Shown here: positions 31,430 to 43,321 of the stretch, piece by piece
Numbering within the stretch: the stretch's first letter is position 1
How the letters are laid out: every line of letters begins with the position of its first letter
The notes under the pieces: model-generated
Databases searched by the model: none
Told to the model about the DNA's origin: nothing
The model's input: only the letters and a program-made list of their open reading frames with translations
Origin: Isoetes taiwanensis
Lineage: Eukaryota > Streptophyta > Lycopodiopsida > Isoetales > Isoetaceae
Length of the DNA stretch: 64,000 nt
Assembly: GCA_021234155.1 (NCBI GenBank)
Contig: JAJEKV010000183.1
Coordinates: 434,001-498,000, forward strand
Direction: 5' to 3'
Translations under genes and position numbers: made by a program

Positions 31430-34400
31430 TATAGTATTTACATGTTTCATATATCTTAGATGGCTCTGACATTTGTCAATTTTGTAGGGGGATGATCAGG
31501 CCAGTTGTGTCCTTGTGTCCCAATCAATGCCAATATTGTCAATATGGCTATAAATTGTTCAACTAGCGTACAACTGGAACGTCACACAACCTTGATCAAA
31601 CAAAACAATTTCCTATGTTTTCTATTTTTTGGATATGAACTATTATCAGGTATACTTCTAGATGATTGGCTTGTGGCTGTGGACTCGGCTGCTGCTGAAA
31701 CATCATCGCTGCCTTACATGTTGCTGTTGCAGCAACATCTTCAGTGCCAACTGCCAATGGAGTGATGGCAAATGGAACAAAGGCAGGATATGGAGACGAC
31801 CATAACAAAGGTGGTCTGCTATAAGAGCATTTTCATGCTTTTGTTGACATGGATAGTCCTGTTGCAGCACCAGCAAATAGTGGCATGTTAATGGATATAA
31901 GCACTAAAAATGTTGCTTCCCATATTCACAACTACTAGAAATGTGTGCCCGGCGATGCCGGGCATTAATCGTGGGCCTATGGAATGGGGAGGCATAATGG
32001 GGTTTCTATGTGGATAAAGTTGTAAATGTGATCGTGTCCACAGTGTGAAGGTTCTAGAGAGGTCGAACATTAGCCCCAACATGTGGCATGAATAGGAATA
32101 TGAATGTGTAGGGTGGAATAGAATGGGTAGATGATATATGGGTGCATGGTGTTGAGGGAATCAGTTTGTGCAATGATTTAGGGTTTTATGGAAGATCGCA
32201 GATCCAATGCCTAGTCAAACAATGGTGTTTCAAGAAAAAATACATTTTGGCAGACACATGTTATAGTGGATGTGTGTGAAGTGAAAGATGGATGTGGGTT
32301 GATGGTTCCTTGCAGAAGTTAAAGGCCAAATCTTGTACACCCTACTTATCTCATTGCAAAAATATTAAGTAATAAATGGCATCATAATAATGAAAGTTCT
32401 TAGTGGCCAATATAAAATTGGTAGTAGTACTTCAAAAACATCGTATAGAAATTTATTTCCATGACTCCATAAACAGAAAAATATAGTAACACTTAAAGTG
32501 AAACTACTTAACATTTGTATTGTATAATTTCTTCATTTCAACTAAGTGAAAGCCATGGCCATCGTATATTCAAGCTGTGCAAAAATTTCTTCATTTCAAC
32601 TAAGTGAAAGCCATGGCCATCATATATTCAAGATGTACAAAGATAGAAAGGATTGCAAACTGCTAGTATGAGTCTACACTACAGTCGCCTCATCCTTCAA
32701 ATTGGAGACTTCCCTGGTTCAAATCCGAACAGAAATAAGTGCTTCATCAGCCAAATTAAATACTCCTTGGCATGGTTTGTCAATTTGATTGAACTCTTGG
32801 TAATGGAGAACATGGGCATAACATTAGCAAACTTATAAATTATCTTTTGTTTTCTTTTCTCAGGATCCATCCAAGCTATATTTAACGAATTCCATCCTTC
32901 ATAGATTCCTTTCTGAAACTCTTGCTGGATACATTCTGAAACTCTTGCTCAGTGCACTTGTTGTCTTTAAACATATTAAAATTTCTCCCACAAAATAGAG
33001 ATGTGTGATCGAATGTTGTATATGTTATATTCAGAAAACTAAGTCATATTCAGATATCCATTATCCAAGGATTTGAACCTTGCAAATCCAACTATTTGGC
33101 ATGCAAAATTTTAGAATCTTTTGGAGCAGAAAGAAGAATGAGCAGATTTTGTAGTTTATTAGCACATCAACGTTGAAGATATTCAACTCAATGGTTATAA
33201 ATGCAGGAGTTAACCTGCAAGCACTGCTATGCAGAATGTTAAATGCAAGAACTATCAAACAGGCAACAATTTGTCTTGGGGCCTTAAAGATAGATAGATA
33301 GCAAAGCCACTATGTAATAATAATAGAGCCACAATAAAGCACGACTTACCTTCCTGTTTGTAAATAGTCCCAGCTTTCCCTTAACTATTTGTTACCATTC
33401 ACCACATTAGTTACATAGAGGCGTCTGGCAAATAAGCTGCAAAAGAGCTGGAGTTACCACATGCAGTTAAAGCAGGAAAAACGAATTTATGCATACATCC
33501 GCTATGTATATCCCCTTTGCTCTAAGTTCTGTACAAACACTCATTATTTCATCAAATAAGATACATACAAGTAAGTAAATAACCATGAAGAATCTAAATA
33601 CCATCCAGACATAAAATCTGATGTCATTCAACACATAACCCAAGTCCTGTCCTACATAACAGGGCATCCATTAGCAATGCAGAACTCCAAATCATGACTC
33701 TGAAGACATAGAGTAATAACATAAAAGCATTACATTCAAGCAGATGCTTACACTCATTTATTTCTCTTACCAAAATTTCCTTCCTGCCCTCAAGAAAGCT
33801 GCATTCAAAAGATTCAAGTGAGTAAGCAAATTTGAAAAGACAAACCAAGCTAACAGAAATAGTGAAGTATAGGCATCTGGCAGAGCTAGGATTGCACATT
33901 CCTGCATTTAGTTCATCATATACTATGTGTTCCTGTAAGATTTCGGCTTAATAGTTAACTGATGCAGCAATCTAAGCTTAAAGCCGAACCTGAGTGCCCA
34001 CACAAAAACAGAGATGGAACTTTGTTAGAAAAATGGATAACTTAAAAGCAAAAATGGAGAGGTAGAGATTTACCGCAGAGATGAAACAACACTCAGGCCT
34101 CATGCAGTTAGTAGAAAGATTATAATGTGAAATGATCCAAAGCAAGACGAAATCTCAAGACAAAATCTAGAATGCGCAATATTCGTTACGCATGTCCCTT
34201 GCTCCAAATCTGCAATAGATAAGAAAACGAATTAGATCTCAACTTGTTTCCTTTGAACACGGTTTCCCTTGAACAGAAGATCCCTGTAGACGCCAGGTTA
34301 AACTGAGCAAACAAACTTCTAAATGAGAGGAACAAAAGATTACAAAAACTCTAAAATGCAGGAAGAAACATAAGAATGGAGCGTTAGCGGCAGACAAATC

Positions 34401-35980
34401 TTGCTAAAATAACTTACGAACACAGAAATGGATAGATGAAACAAAAAGGTAAGAGGAAACTGGACTCAAAAACGAAAGGGGAAAGAAGATAATGCAAGGA
34501 GGATCCGATTGATGCAGATCTGGCGCCATGGAAAAGATTGTGAAAAAAAGGACCTGAAAGATGCAAGTCTAAGAAGCAACCCATTCGAAAGGCATTGGCC
34601 TGCAAGACACCTGTTTGCTACCTAAATACGAAAGAACGACATATTACCTCAGTTTCACCAGTGTTTTCACCAGTGCAAGTAGGTGTACAGCTCCAACTAT
34701 GAAATGCCAATGCAATGCTGCAGAGCAGGCATAAAAATCTGGGCTACATGGGTTGCTACATAGGTTTTGTCAATGTGATTGACCTAACTCCTTTTAATGA
34801 CATCATATAATGGTAAGTAGAAAGGCCTATGTACATGACTTGCATGCGGAGATGATGTTCAAACCTGGAATATATTTTGCAGACCCTTGTCCTTCCATGT
34901 GCTAACGCTGTTGTGTCATGTCTTGCTGTTATTGTGCCCACTCAGCTGCAATAGAGACAACTCTGCTAATGAAATGAAGATAAACAAATTTTGCTAATAA
35001 AACTTGCAGAATAGATGAAACTTGCAGAATAGAATAAAACTTGCTAATAGATGAAGCATTACCTGGTGATATTATTTTTAATTTGAGTTGTTAGGGTCTG
35101 AATGGCTGCCTTTCGACTTTCATTAATGTCTGTTTGGAGCAGACATGCATCAAAGCTACGGTAAGATTAAGAAAAAAAAGATCCATCTTAGATTGATTCA
35201 CAGTGAATAATCACCTCGAGACTGCTCGAAACCTGAGCTGGATCATTAGGAACAAAATGGCTGTAGCATGCGATGCATCATTGAACTGACTTGATTGTCT
35301 AATATAGAAAAATATGGCCGAGCATGTTTGATCCAAATCATTTTTGCCAAGGCTGGATCTTTGTCGCATAACCTATTCCGTCAAAAAAAGGTTAAAGAGG
35401 AAATGCAAGCATCGACTATGTTCTTCGTGTGCATGTACAGGTATACCTGAGATAACGCTGCAAAAATTTAGCTCCAGATTCAACCATGTGAAACGATCAA
35501 CGATCCAGACCCATTCTCATCCTCCTTTCCCGTGATCCTCGTTCTTCCTCGCTGCTCCTTGTTGGTAGACGATTCAAATATTAGAGGTCCTTCCTAAAAA
35601 TTAACTTCTGAGAACAATTGGCTATGGCCGATTTGAAAAGATATGTCCCACTTCACTTCTTCCCGCTCGCATTCAATAGCGGAGGTAGGAGAGGAAGGGC
35701 ATAGACGCAATAGTGCCGCAGGGGGAGAGGGAACGCCGCATGCGGCGTTACATGCGGCGTTCCGGGCGCAAACTTCAAAGACATCCCAAAATAAAAAAGA
35801 AGATGATGTATGATACTCTGGCAACGAAATTGACATACATAATGATGATAGAGGCATAATCAACAGCAGTGTTTGTTTTGTTATCACGGTTTGGAAAGTT
35901 TTCTAGCAAAGAATAAGATACTTGAAAAATACTGTAAAACACTGGACAATCAAATATATCTTGCTCACCTCTACGCAAGG
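31430..35980. other. unrecognised AT-rich DNA with one short tandem duplication
   Basis: Short frames on both strands lack family motifs. The only clear structure is a tandem duplication of 58 bases (32526-32583 and 32584-32641). The 33.3-34.7 kb part has an intron-like, T-rich minus strand, but no exon chain could be built. Confidence 0.4.
32526..32641. repeat. tandem duplication, 58-bp unit
   Basis: Two copies of a 58-base unit starting AATTTCTTCATTTCAACTAA, differing at only a few positions. Confidence 0.85.
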
Positions 35981-36760
35981 CTATATTAACAAATACAAGA
36001 CTACATTCACAAGGTTGTGATATTGGTGGGAAGCTATAACAAGATATGCATGACAATAATTAAAAGAACGAACCTTTTTGGGCAGAAAGCCCTTTGCAAT
36101 CATCTTCTTTCTCCATGCTTCATACCCACCTTTTGCTAAAATTTCCTGTACCAAATCCTCCGTGGGCATAGACTCCCAAAACTGAGTTATCCACAAAAAA
36201 AGTAAAAAAATGTATTTGAAAGAACGTGGTGCAAAATTGTTAAGCACTTAACGAACTTAGTTTTAATGGACATTATGCCTCCAGAGCCAGTCCATTGTTG
36301 CCTCTTGCATTTGGCAGCAACATCTCTTTGTCGTTGGTAATTTCCGCCACACAGCTTGACAAACCTCTTCCAACTTTCATCATCGACATGCATTGGTTTC
36401 GGTGCATTATTGTTTCGCACATTCTCCTAAGAATTTCCCTACAATTTAAACCCAAAAGATTTACACGACTTCATTCATCAAAAAGCATAAAAAATGGTAA
36501 CTAACCCACTGACCTCCAATGTTTCCACCACTTCTTCAAGAATTTAATAAGATTCATCTGAGATATTCCATCGCCAAACTACTTGAAGATGTACTTCAGG
36601 GTCCTTTGCAGATGACGTGGCTTTATTTCCTTGAAAAGTTTATCGACCTCCCACAATAAGTTTTCAGGGTGTCTGATGCTTTCTGCTCGAATTCTCGTCC
36701 GGCTTCATCCCTCAACAACTCGCCTTTATGAAAACATACCTGCATTAAGATATACAATTG
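35981..36760 (-). pseudogene. probable plant transposase (PTTA/En-Spm-like) relic
   Basis: Minus-strand pieces in separate frames read NLLWEVDKLFKEIKPRHLQR and FLKKWWKHWR (about 36535-36690), then DDESWKRFVKLCGGNYQRQR followed by DVAAKCKRQQWTGSGG (about 36245-36420), then PTEDLVQEILAKGGYEAWRK (about 36080-36170). The W-x2-FVKLC...Q-x3-R...KC-x3-Q order resembles plant Ptta/En-Spm-type transposase proteins, where a Trp-containing block is followed by a KNKANR-like block. One in-frame stop and missing linkers indicate decay or unlocated introns. The assignment is by similarity of pattern only. Confidence 0.4.
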
Positions 36761-37614
36761 AAATTAATATAAGCATTGTTAAGGTCTGCTATTGAATAAA
36801 CTGAAATCATTTTAGTAGTAAATTTATTGGTTTCTTCTATCTCTTAGGTCTCTTATACGTTATAAGTTATAGGCATGATATGAAACAAATGCATTTACAA
36901 GATTTGGGCGAAGCAATTTACACCCTTGATATAGCAAAACCATACTGCCAATGCAAACTTATAGTATTCAATCCAAATTCAGTCAACAGACGCTTCATTT
37001 ATAGTTATCTAAGATAGAAATATGTCTGTACTTTGCATGCAAATTAGTCCAACATAAACCATCATAAACCATCATGTTTGCATGGTCAAGCTTCTTTTTC
37101 AATCTAAAGGGTAGGGGTAAGACCATAGCATTTAAGCAATTGAGGCCCTTTTTTAGATTAAGTATGTGCTGCAACCATGTGCAGACTGATTATCTATAAA
37201 CATAAGAACATAAAGACTTAAACATCCATCTCAACTTTAAGCTATTCAAATTTTAAACTAAGTAAACTAGTAGATGACATTACCACACTTTGTGGGCCAT
37301 AGCAATAAGATTACCAAAACATGGAGATCTGTAAAATCAATCTGTGGGCACTTAAACATAGTACATCAATTTGTGCTGCATTTATGCAATGTACAACCAA
37401 TTATTATCTTGAAGTACACTATTTAAACTGTGATGTTTCACAAACTACAGCCTTTTCTGTAATCAGCCACAATCAAGTTCCTTCAATTTATTTCCTAGGG
37501 CTTGTATTTGCAAGCTATTTTGCTAAGATGTTATTAGCTCTACATCTCTAGTCATCAGAAATCACACATATTGCATATCTTTTTATGACCGGAGTTTATC
37601 CTTCCTATTTCATA
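36761..37614. other. AT-rich spacer or intron
   Basis: No motif or repeat recognised. If the minus-strand pieces on both sides are one gene, this would be its intron. Confidence 0.35.
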
Positions 37615-37800
37615 TCATGCGAGAAGAGTTATAAGCTGTAGGCATACCTGAGATCTCAATAGCTTTCTGAATTGAACGTTGTAAGAAAGATCAATGTCCT
37701 CTAAAACGTCTTTGTCAACTTCAATGTCATCTTGGTCGGTCAACTCATCGTGTTCATTAGACTCGTCATGTTCATCTTGGGACGACCACAAGGCCCCCAA
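37615..37800 (-). CDS. acidic exon-like frame, possibly part of the transposase relic
   Basis: Minus-strand frame with a strongly acidic run (DEHDESNEHDELTDQDDIEV) followed by VQFRKLLRSQV, then a donor-like AGGTATGCC. It lies upstream of the presumed transposase pieces on the same strand. No family was recognised. Confidence 0.3.
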   Translation of the reverse strand: MGALWSSQDEHDESNEHDELTDQDDIEVDKDVLEDIDLSYNVQFRKLLRSQVCLQLITLLA

Positions 37801-38071
37801 AAATGAACTACCAATGAAATATCTTACGATTGTTCTAAGATGGACACGTCATTTTGGAGCACCATCTTTCTTGAATTCTTTGTCTTATATGATTCAAACA
37901 CATTTCTTGATCCGCTTTTGGTCGATTCAGAAGGTTTCGAGTCGAATTGGTGAATCAAGTTTGCCACCTTGTAGGGGCTTGCATTCCATATGATTCTATT
38001 CTATTCCCTCATCAAAAGCTACATATGGATATCAGAATTTTCACAATTATCAAGCACAATTCAAGACTGAC

Positions 38072-38320
38072 TTGTGGTTTTTGAAAAGAACACCTTCGGA
38101 CTTGTGGAATTTTCTAATTTTTAACCAGCATTTTTCTGAAGATCTATTCCTTCCGGAAAACTCCTTTGTGCTGAATTCAATTGAATTTGAAGTTGAAATT
38201 ATTGAATCTTGGCTGCAGGAATTCATTGGCAACAAAGAAATTGCGGCAACAGGCATGTTTAATGTGCATTATGACTGGGCCGATTCTAAAATTATTGTAA
38301 AGGTGTACTCTGAGCAATGA
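38072..38320 (+). CDS. small unknown open reading frame, 82 codons
   Basis: Frame with protein-like composition: MWFLKRTPSDLWNFLIF, acidic middle (IEFEVEIIESWLQEFIG), end FNVHYDWADSKIIVKVYSEQ. The frame is open for a few codons upstream of this ATG, so it may be a last exon. No family recognised, no signal peptide or membrane span evident. Context is transposon relics on both sides, so it might be a captured host fragment. Confidence 0.35.
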   Translation: MWFLKRTPSDLWNFLIFNQHFSEDLFLPENSFVLNSIEFEVEIIESWLQEFIGNKEIAATGMFNVHYDWADSKIIVKVYSEQ

Positions 38321-39450
38321 TTCATGCTTATGGTGCTCTGATTTCTTGCAATTTGGCTGTGAATTGGCTCTCCATCTTCTTAATCATAGATAGATCCTTT
38401 ACCCTATTCTTTTCTCTGCCCCTTGATTTTTCCTCCTGCGCCACGCCACTTTTAGAATGTATTCAGAATACTTGACCCGGCCGGGCTAAAGAATCAACTA
38501 TCCTCAGTTGGCAAAGTAGATGACTCCCCATGAAATAATATAGGCATGTTACATTCGTTGTGCAGATAGACTTCCCTGTAAGCTTCCAACAAAGGTAAGT
38601 AATGCTCGGAGTAATCCTCTGATTTCCATTCTGCTTCAGTATGGCAAAATACATCCATATCTATCACCAATATACTTCCGTTGTGTGAAATATTTTCTGA
38701 ATAATTCCTCCACCAATTTGTCTTAATTATTTGCCCCTTGGTTGTGCAACAAATTCAGTCAAATAGTGACTATCCATTGTGCTATCTCTGCAACAAAGAT
38801 AAATAGCAAAAATTACGAGTGAGTTTTCGATTTATAGTGAGGAGAATAATATGATAAGGGTCGGATGCCCAAGTCAATCCACCAAGCTGGATTTTAATGC
38901 CTAAATCTTTAAAGACTTAACAAAGGCCAATTTTATTTTATCCTAAATTTCGATCAAGAAGTACCTTAGTAGTGCAAAATCCTCCCAGGCAATATACAAA
39001 GATGATGTTGCAGCATCTCAAGCATGCAAATGAAGCAGTCACAGATGTATTCTTTACCTTTAAAACTACACAAGAACCAATGCAAATAACTCACATATTA
39101 GACCACTAGTTTGACAAAACCTATCTCATTGCTTATATTTCCGATTTGAAGCTTCATTGCTTGCCACTGAATTATAGCCATATATTTATGATGACTTTTA
39201 TTGATTTATAGTCGCAGAAGAGGGGCTGCCATCATGTCTTGGGATCTCATGTTTTACTTCATTATCACTTTAACAAACTATACGAAAACATTGAATGATT
39301 GCTTTATTGATATTCTTACTCCGTTACTCATTTAACCACATAAATAATGTACCGTTATATCATCTAATAATTTACAAAGTGCTGCCATGTTCCCACGCAA
39401 GGAAGTAACTTTGGATCCAACATTAAATGCCTCCTGCCAAATGTTTACAA
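38321..39450. other. no recognised gene
   Basis: AT-rich DNA with only short frames. Nothing repeated within the window was seen. Confidence 0.4.
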
Positions 39451-40255
39451 GGTGTACCAAAATTTTGGTAGAGATTGATCTCGGCCGTCCATCTCTGGGG
39501 ATGACCGGCCCCAACAAAAGCCCCAATTCAATTTTTGTGGCTTGCCCTAATCAACAAGAAAACTCCCGTGGCGTTTCGCGCAGTGTTGGATCGGGTGCTG
39601 CCATCTCATTTTAGTACGAGTTGAGCTCCGCCCGGTTCTGTGTGTTGCTTAGGAGGCGAAGTGGCGAGAGAGGTAAATTTCTAGAAATGCCCTGTTTTGT
39701 TTGCTTCTTCTCGGAATCAAAGTATTTTTTCTCTTCGTTGATCCGCCGGATCTTCATTTTTCTCTTCATTTGGCCCTTGCTTTCGAGCGTGGTTGATCTA
39801 AGGTCTTTCCCGCCTATTGTGAGTTGTAATCATTTTGATGCGGTCCGATTTTTGGTGGGGACACAAAGTTATGGGGTTGCGAAAAAAAGTGTCCATTACG
39901 GTTTGAGAATCAAATTTTTATGAAGTATCTTTACCCGTATGGCGATGGCACAAGCCCGGTGGTGGCTTTATGGTACGCAGTCCGGTGGAGCAAAGACGGT
40001 AGTCATGGTTGGAGATGGAAGCATTTCAATTGTACGATTGGAGGATTCAAGATTCCAGCTATGGCGCTTTATAATGTCGGCTATGGCGATGAGTATGAAC
40101 CGCGGAACCCGGTTTTCCTTTTGCATTCTTGGTTTCCGGCTTCAACTCTATGATTGTCTTTATAGCAAAATTGGAGATTTGCAAATAGTCCGGCATGCAA
40201 AGGGCTTGAAAAGGTTTAGCTGACGATTATATCTAGGTATTTGGAACCACCTTCT
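39451..40255 (+). repeat. dispersed repeat family R1, copy 2
   Basis: Closely similar to 12195-13002 with many 1-5 base indels, starting GGTGTACCAAAATTTTGG and ending GGAACCACCTT. The indels shift every long frame relative to copy 1, so it is probably non-coding. The unit may extend further right in this copy, because copy 1 changes abruptly at its right end. Confidence 0.7.
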
Positions 40256-41524
40256 TTTGACACTTTCTCTTTATGCTTTGAACTGGTTCATTTGAAGAAA
40301 TCAACTGTCTTACTTTAATAAAATGCTTATACCATGTGAATTTGAGGTAATTTGCTTTCATTCTCGTCTGTAAAACTTATATAGTGTATGGTTTAAGGCT
40401 TTTTCATTTTGCGGATGCCATCGAACATTGCCATAGATACAATGGCTTTTTCTTTTTGCGGATCGTGACGCCTCAAACCCTATATGCCACGATTACCATT
40501 TATTCCTCATATTCTTGCAAGTGTGAAGATAATTGGTACCTGATTTATTATACAAAAGCGGAGATGTTGGAAGCCGATTATTGAAGTTGCGGTCATCGGG
40601 GATGAAGTCATATTGCATTTGAATCACTAAGAATTATCGTTCACAAGAGGCCTTCCAAAGTACTCATGTCTTTCGTTACAATAATCTTCGTTTGCATATG
40701 GTTTTCCTGTTTCTCATGAATTCAAGTCCGGTGAATGTAGAACGAGCTCATATAGTTTCGGGTTGCAAATGCGGAAAAGAACAACCCATTGATGAAGTCC
40801 CTTTTGTCTTGAATTTGCGGTTTCTAGTTGATGCAAATAAGTATATGAGAATTAAGCAAGAACAAGAAGCAAGCAAAGCACATGTCATGCGAGAATAATG
40901 TCGATTGCTCAATTTATTGGATTTCGATTTCTGTTGTATTTACGTCTTCATGTTGTTTCACGTGATGGCAAAATATCGACCTTTGTTATAGAGTTACGCT
41001 CACATCGGTTTGCTTGCTTCACCAAAGATATTTATACAAGGTAAACTTCGATTAAATAGAGCTTCTTTCATGACTTCTTTATTGTTATCAACACGGTACC
41101 ATGATTTGCGGGGCCACGATTGAGGTGGAGTGGTATTGAAATGTAATGGATGCACTGGCAGAGATTTGAATCACATGCCTAGTTTGTAAAAGCCTCGTGA
41201 TGATGCTTAAGTCATTTGAAGCATTTCTTCCTTCTATATAATTTTCGTAAGAAGGTAAAGATCATGTTTCTGCGATTTTTTTTTTTTTGTTATTCTTTGT
41301 AGAAGTGTGTATGTGGTTTGGATATTAAAACATCTGAGTTTTTTAAAAGAAGATGGGCTGCCTCTAGAAAGAGACCATAACCTTGACAAATCAGCGGTTC
41401 ATATACCTTAAGCTCCATATGCCACCATGCAAATTTTTGATGTGAAATCCATGGATGGTGATCACTCTAGGATCGAATTTCCTTGTGGCGAGTCTCTCAT
41501 CGTCATTTGGCATCTTCATGGCAA

Positions 41525-41662
41525 GCATGATTCTAGTTTAATTTCATCATATTTTCATTCTATGATGATGTTATATTTTAAACAAATGACTCAGCATGAT
41601 TCTAGTTTAATTTCATCATATTTTTCATTCTATGATGATGTTATATTTTAAACAAATGACTC
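41525..41662. repeat. tandem duplication, 69-bp unit
   Basis: Units 41525-41593 and 41594-41662 start GCATGATTCTAGTTTAATTT and differ essentially by one inserted T. Confidence 0.9.
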
Positions 41663-42424
41663 CTAACCTATATATCTAGGCTCGCATTGTAATATGCAAC
41701 CCCTTTGCTCTCATATCCTTTGCTATGAATATCTTATGCTCCGCTCAAAGGTGACAAAGTGGCATTATTTGTAAAAAGCAAGCAAGGATTGATCTAATCT
41801 CCTTGCACAAAGAGACAAGAAGTTTAGAAAGCTATAGAATAACTGCAGCTGCTGAGACTTATCAAAGTCCCTTTCCGATTCTATTAAAGCCAATCTATCT
41901 AGTCATGCCGTGTGCTATCCATTTTGTCCACTTTATTGACGAAAAAAATAACGAGTGCAGGCGTTGAAATTACCATCCGCAATGGACGTCTTCCACGTAA
42001 TCTAACAACATCCGAGCCTAGTGTTATAACGCATGCTCTTATCACACGGATGGTTACATATGTTAGACCCGCATGGTGTTTGTAAATGGAGGAAGCATAA
42101 CAGAAATTGTTAAGAAGGTTACATATGTTAGATCAAGCGTGTCCAAGTTTTCATCCGAGGAAGAAATCTTTGAATGAAGAAAAAATGATGAAGCATAATA
42201 GAAGAAAAGTAGGGGCTACATGACAGAAAAAGAAAATAAGGAGGCCGCAAGTGAACTTGAGGAGGATGCCGACACTAAAAAGAAGAGGAGTGACTTGTTT
42301 GGTACGGATTTGGAGTGCACACCACAATGCTCCAAGAGTTATTTCCAAGGTTCAGTTAGAGATCCATAATGTGCATGCTCAAAATTAATAATGATTTAGA
42401 CATCTTGTACTTAGAAGCATGCCC

Positions 42425-42690
42425 AAACCGAAATAAGATGCACGGTGCGAGATATGGCTACCACTAGCAACTTGAATCATGGCGCATGTCATTACATAAG
42501 ATAGTTTGAGTGTTATCGAGAGCAACCGTAATAATGATTTGAACCCTCTCACCCGAACTTCGGGGAGCGACTTCATGTCTAAAGCATAAGTTTAACCAAA
42601 ATAAGATGCGTGTGTAGCGAGACATAGCTACCGCTAGCAACTTGAATATGTGTGCATGTCCTTAAATAAGGTAGTTTTGAACCTAAGTTC
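42425..42690. repeat. diverged duplication of a roughly 90-bp segment
   Basis: The segment around AAATAAGATGC...GATATGGCTACC...TAGCAACTTGAAT at about 42430-42510 recurs at about 42598-42680 with several substitutions. Confidence 0.6.
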
Positions 42691-43015
42691 TTATCCTAGG
42701 TACAAGGTCATTTGTTTATAAAAGGTACATATGATGATGGTTTAATTGTTGGTAGATTCTGTTGAACTTGTCGCGGTAATGGTTGCGAATCGAGCTTGTG
42801 TTTTAATCATTTTGTTGGAGATTTTTATGAGGTGGTTCATGTTCGTGGTGCAACCAAAATCAATTGGCATATTGCATCTCCTCGGAAAGGTACCGATTAT
42901 ATTAGATGAACTTTACTGACCTTATCAATTAAGTTACATTCTTGCTTCACCATTTTTGTATTGATTGTTTCTCTTTTAGTTTTGGTAGGAATTTGAATAG
43001 GCATAGGGATCGATA

Positions 43016-43321
43016 GTGTTTCTTCATTGTAAGGTGTGTGGAGGTTTGCATGTTACTCGAAAAAAGAGGATTGCGCTCAAGAGTGTGTTTGTTTTCTTAT
43101 CACATTGTGTTCCTAATCGACGGTGCAAAATGTTGTTGATTACAATGCCAAGACGAATCATAGACATAGATGCAAAGCGAAATTATTCAAAGGGAGGAGC
43201 TTATAAGGTTAAAAGCAACGAAGTCACATTTATTGGAGGAATCACGGTAAAGCACGGGAATCGGCTTTGTTGCACAAAATGGCATGCAATTGGTGCTACG
43301 GTTGGCTTCGACATCTTTTAA
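43016..43321 (+). CDS. unknown Cys-containing frame, 101 codons
   Basis: Longest frame of the 40-46 kb mosaic. It has two Cys pairs that could bind metal (HCKVCGG near the start; LCCTKWHAIG near the end) and a basic centre (MPRRIIDIDAKRNYSKGGAY). The preceding 42810-42910 stretch encodes FVGDFYEVVHVRGATKINWH in another frame and may be an adjoining exon. Function and family unknown. Confidence 0.3.
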   Translation: MFLHCKVCGGLHVTRKKRIALKSVFVFLSHCVPNRRCKMLLITMPRRIIDIDAKRNYSKGGAYKVKSNEVTFIGGITVKHGNRLCCTKWHAIGATVGFDIF

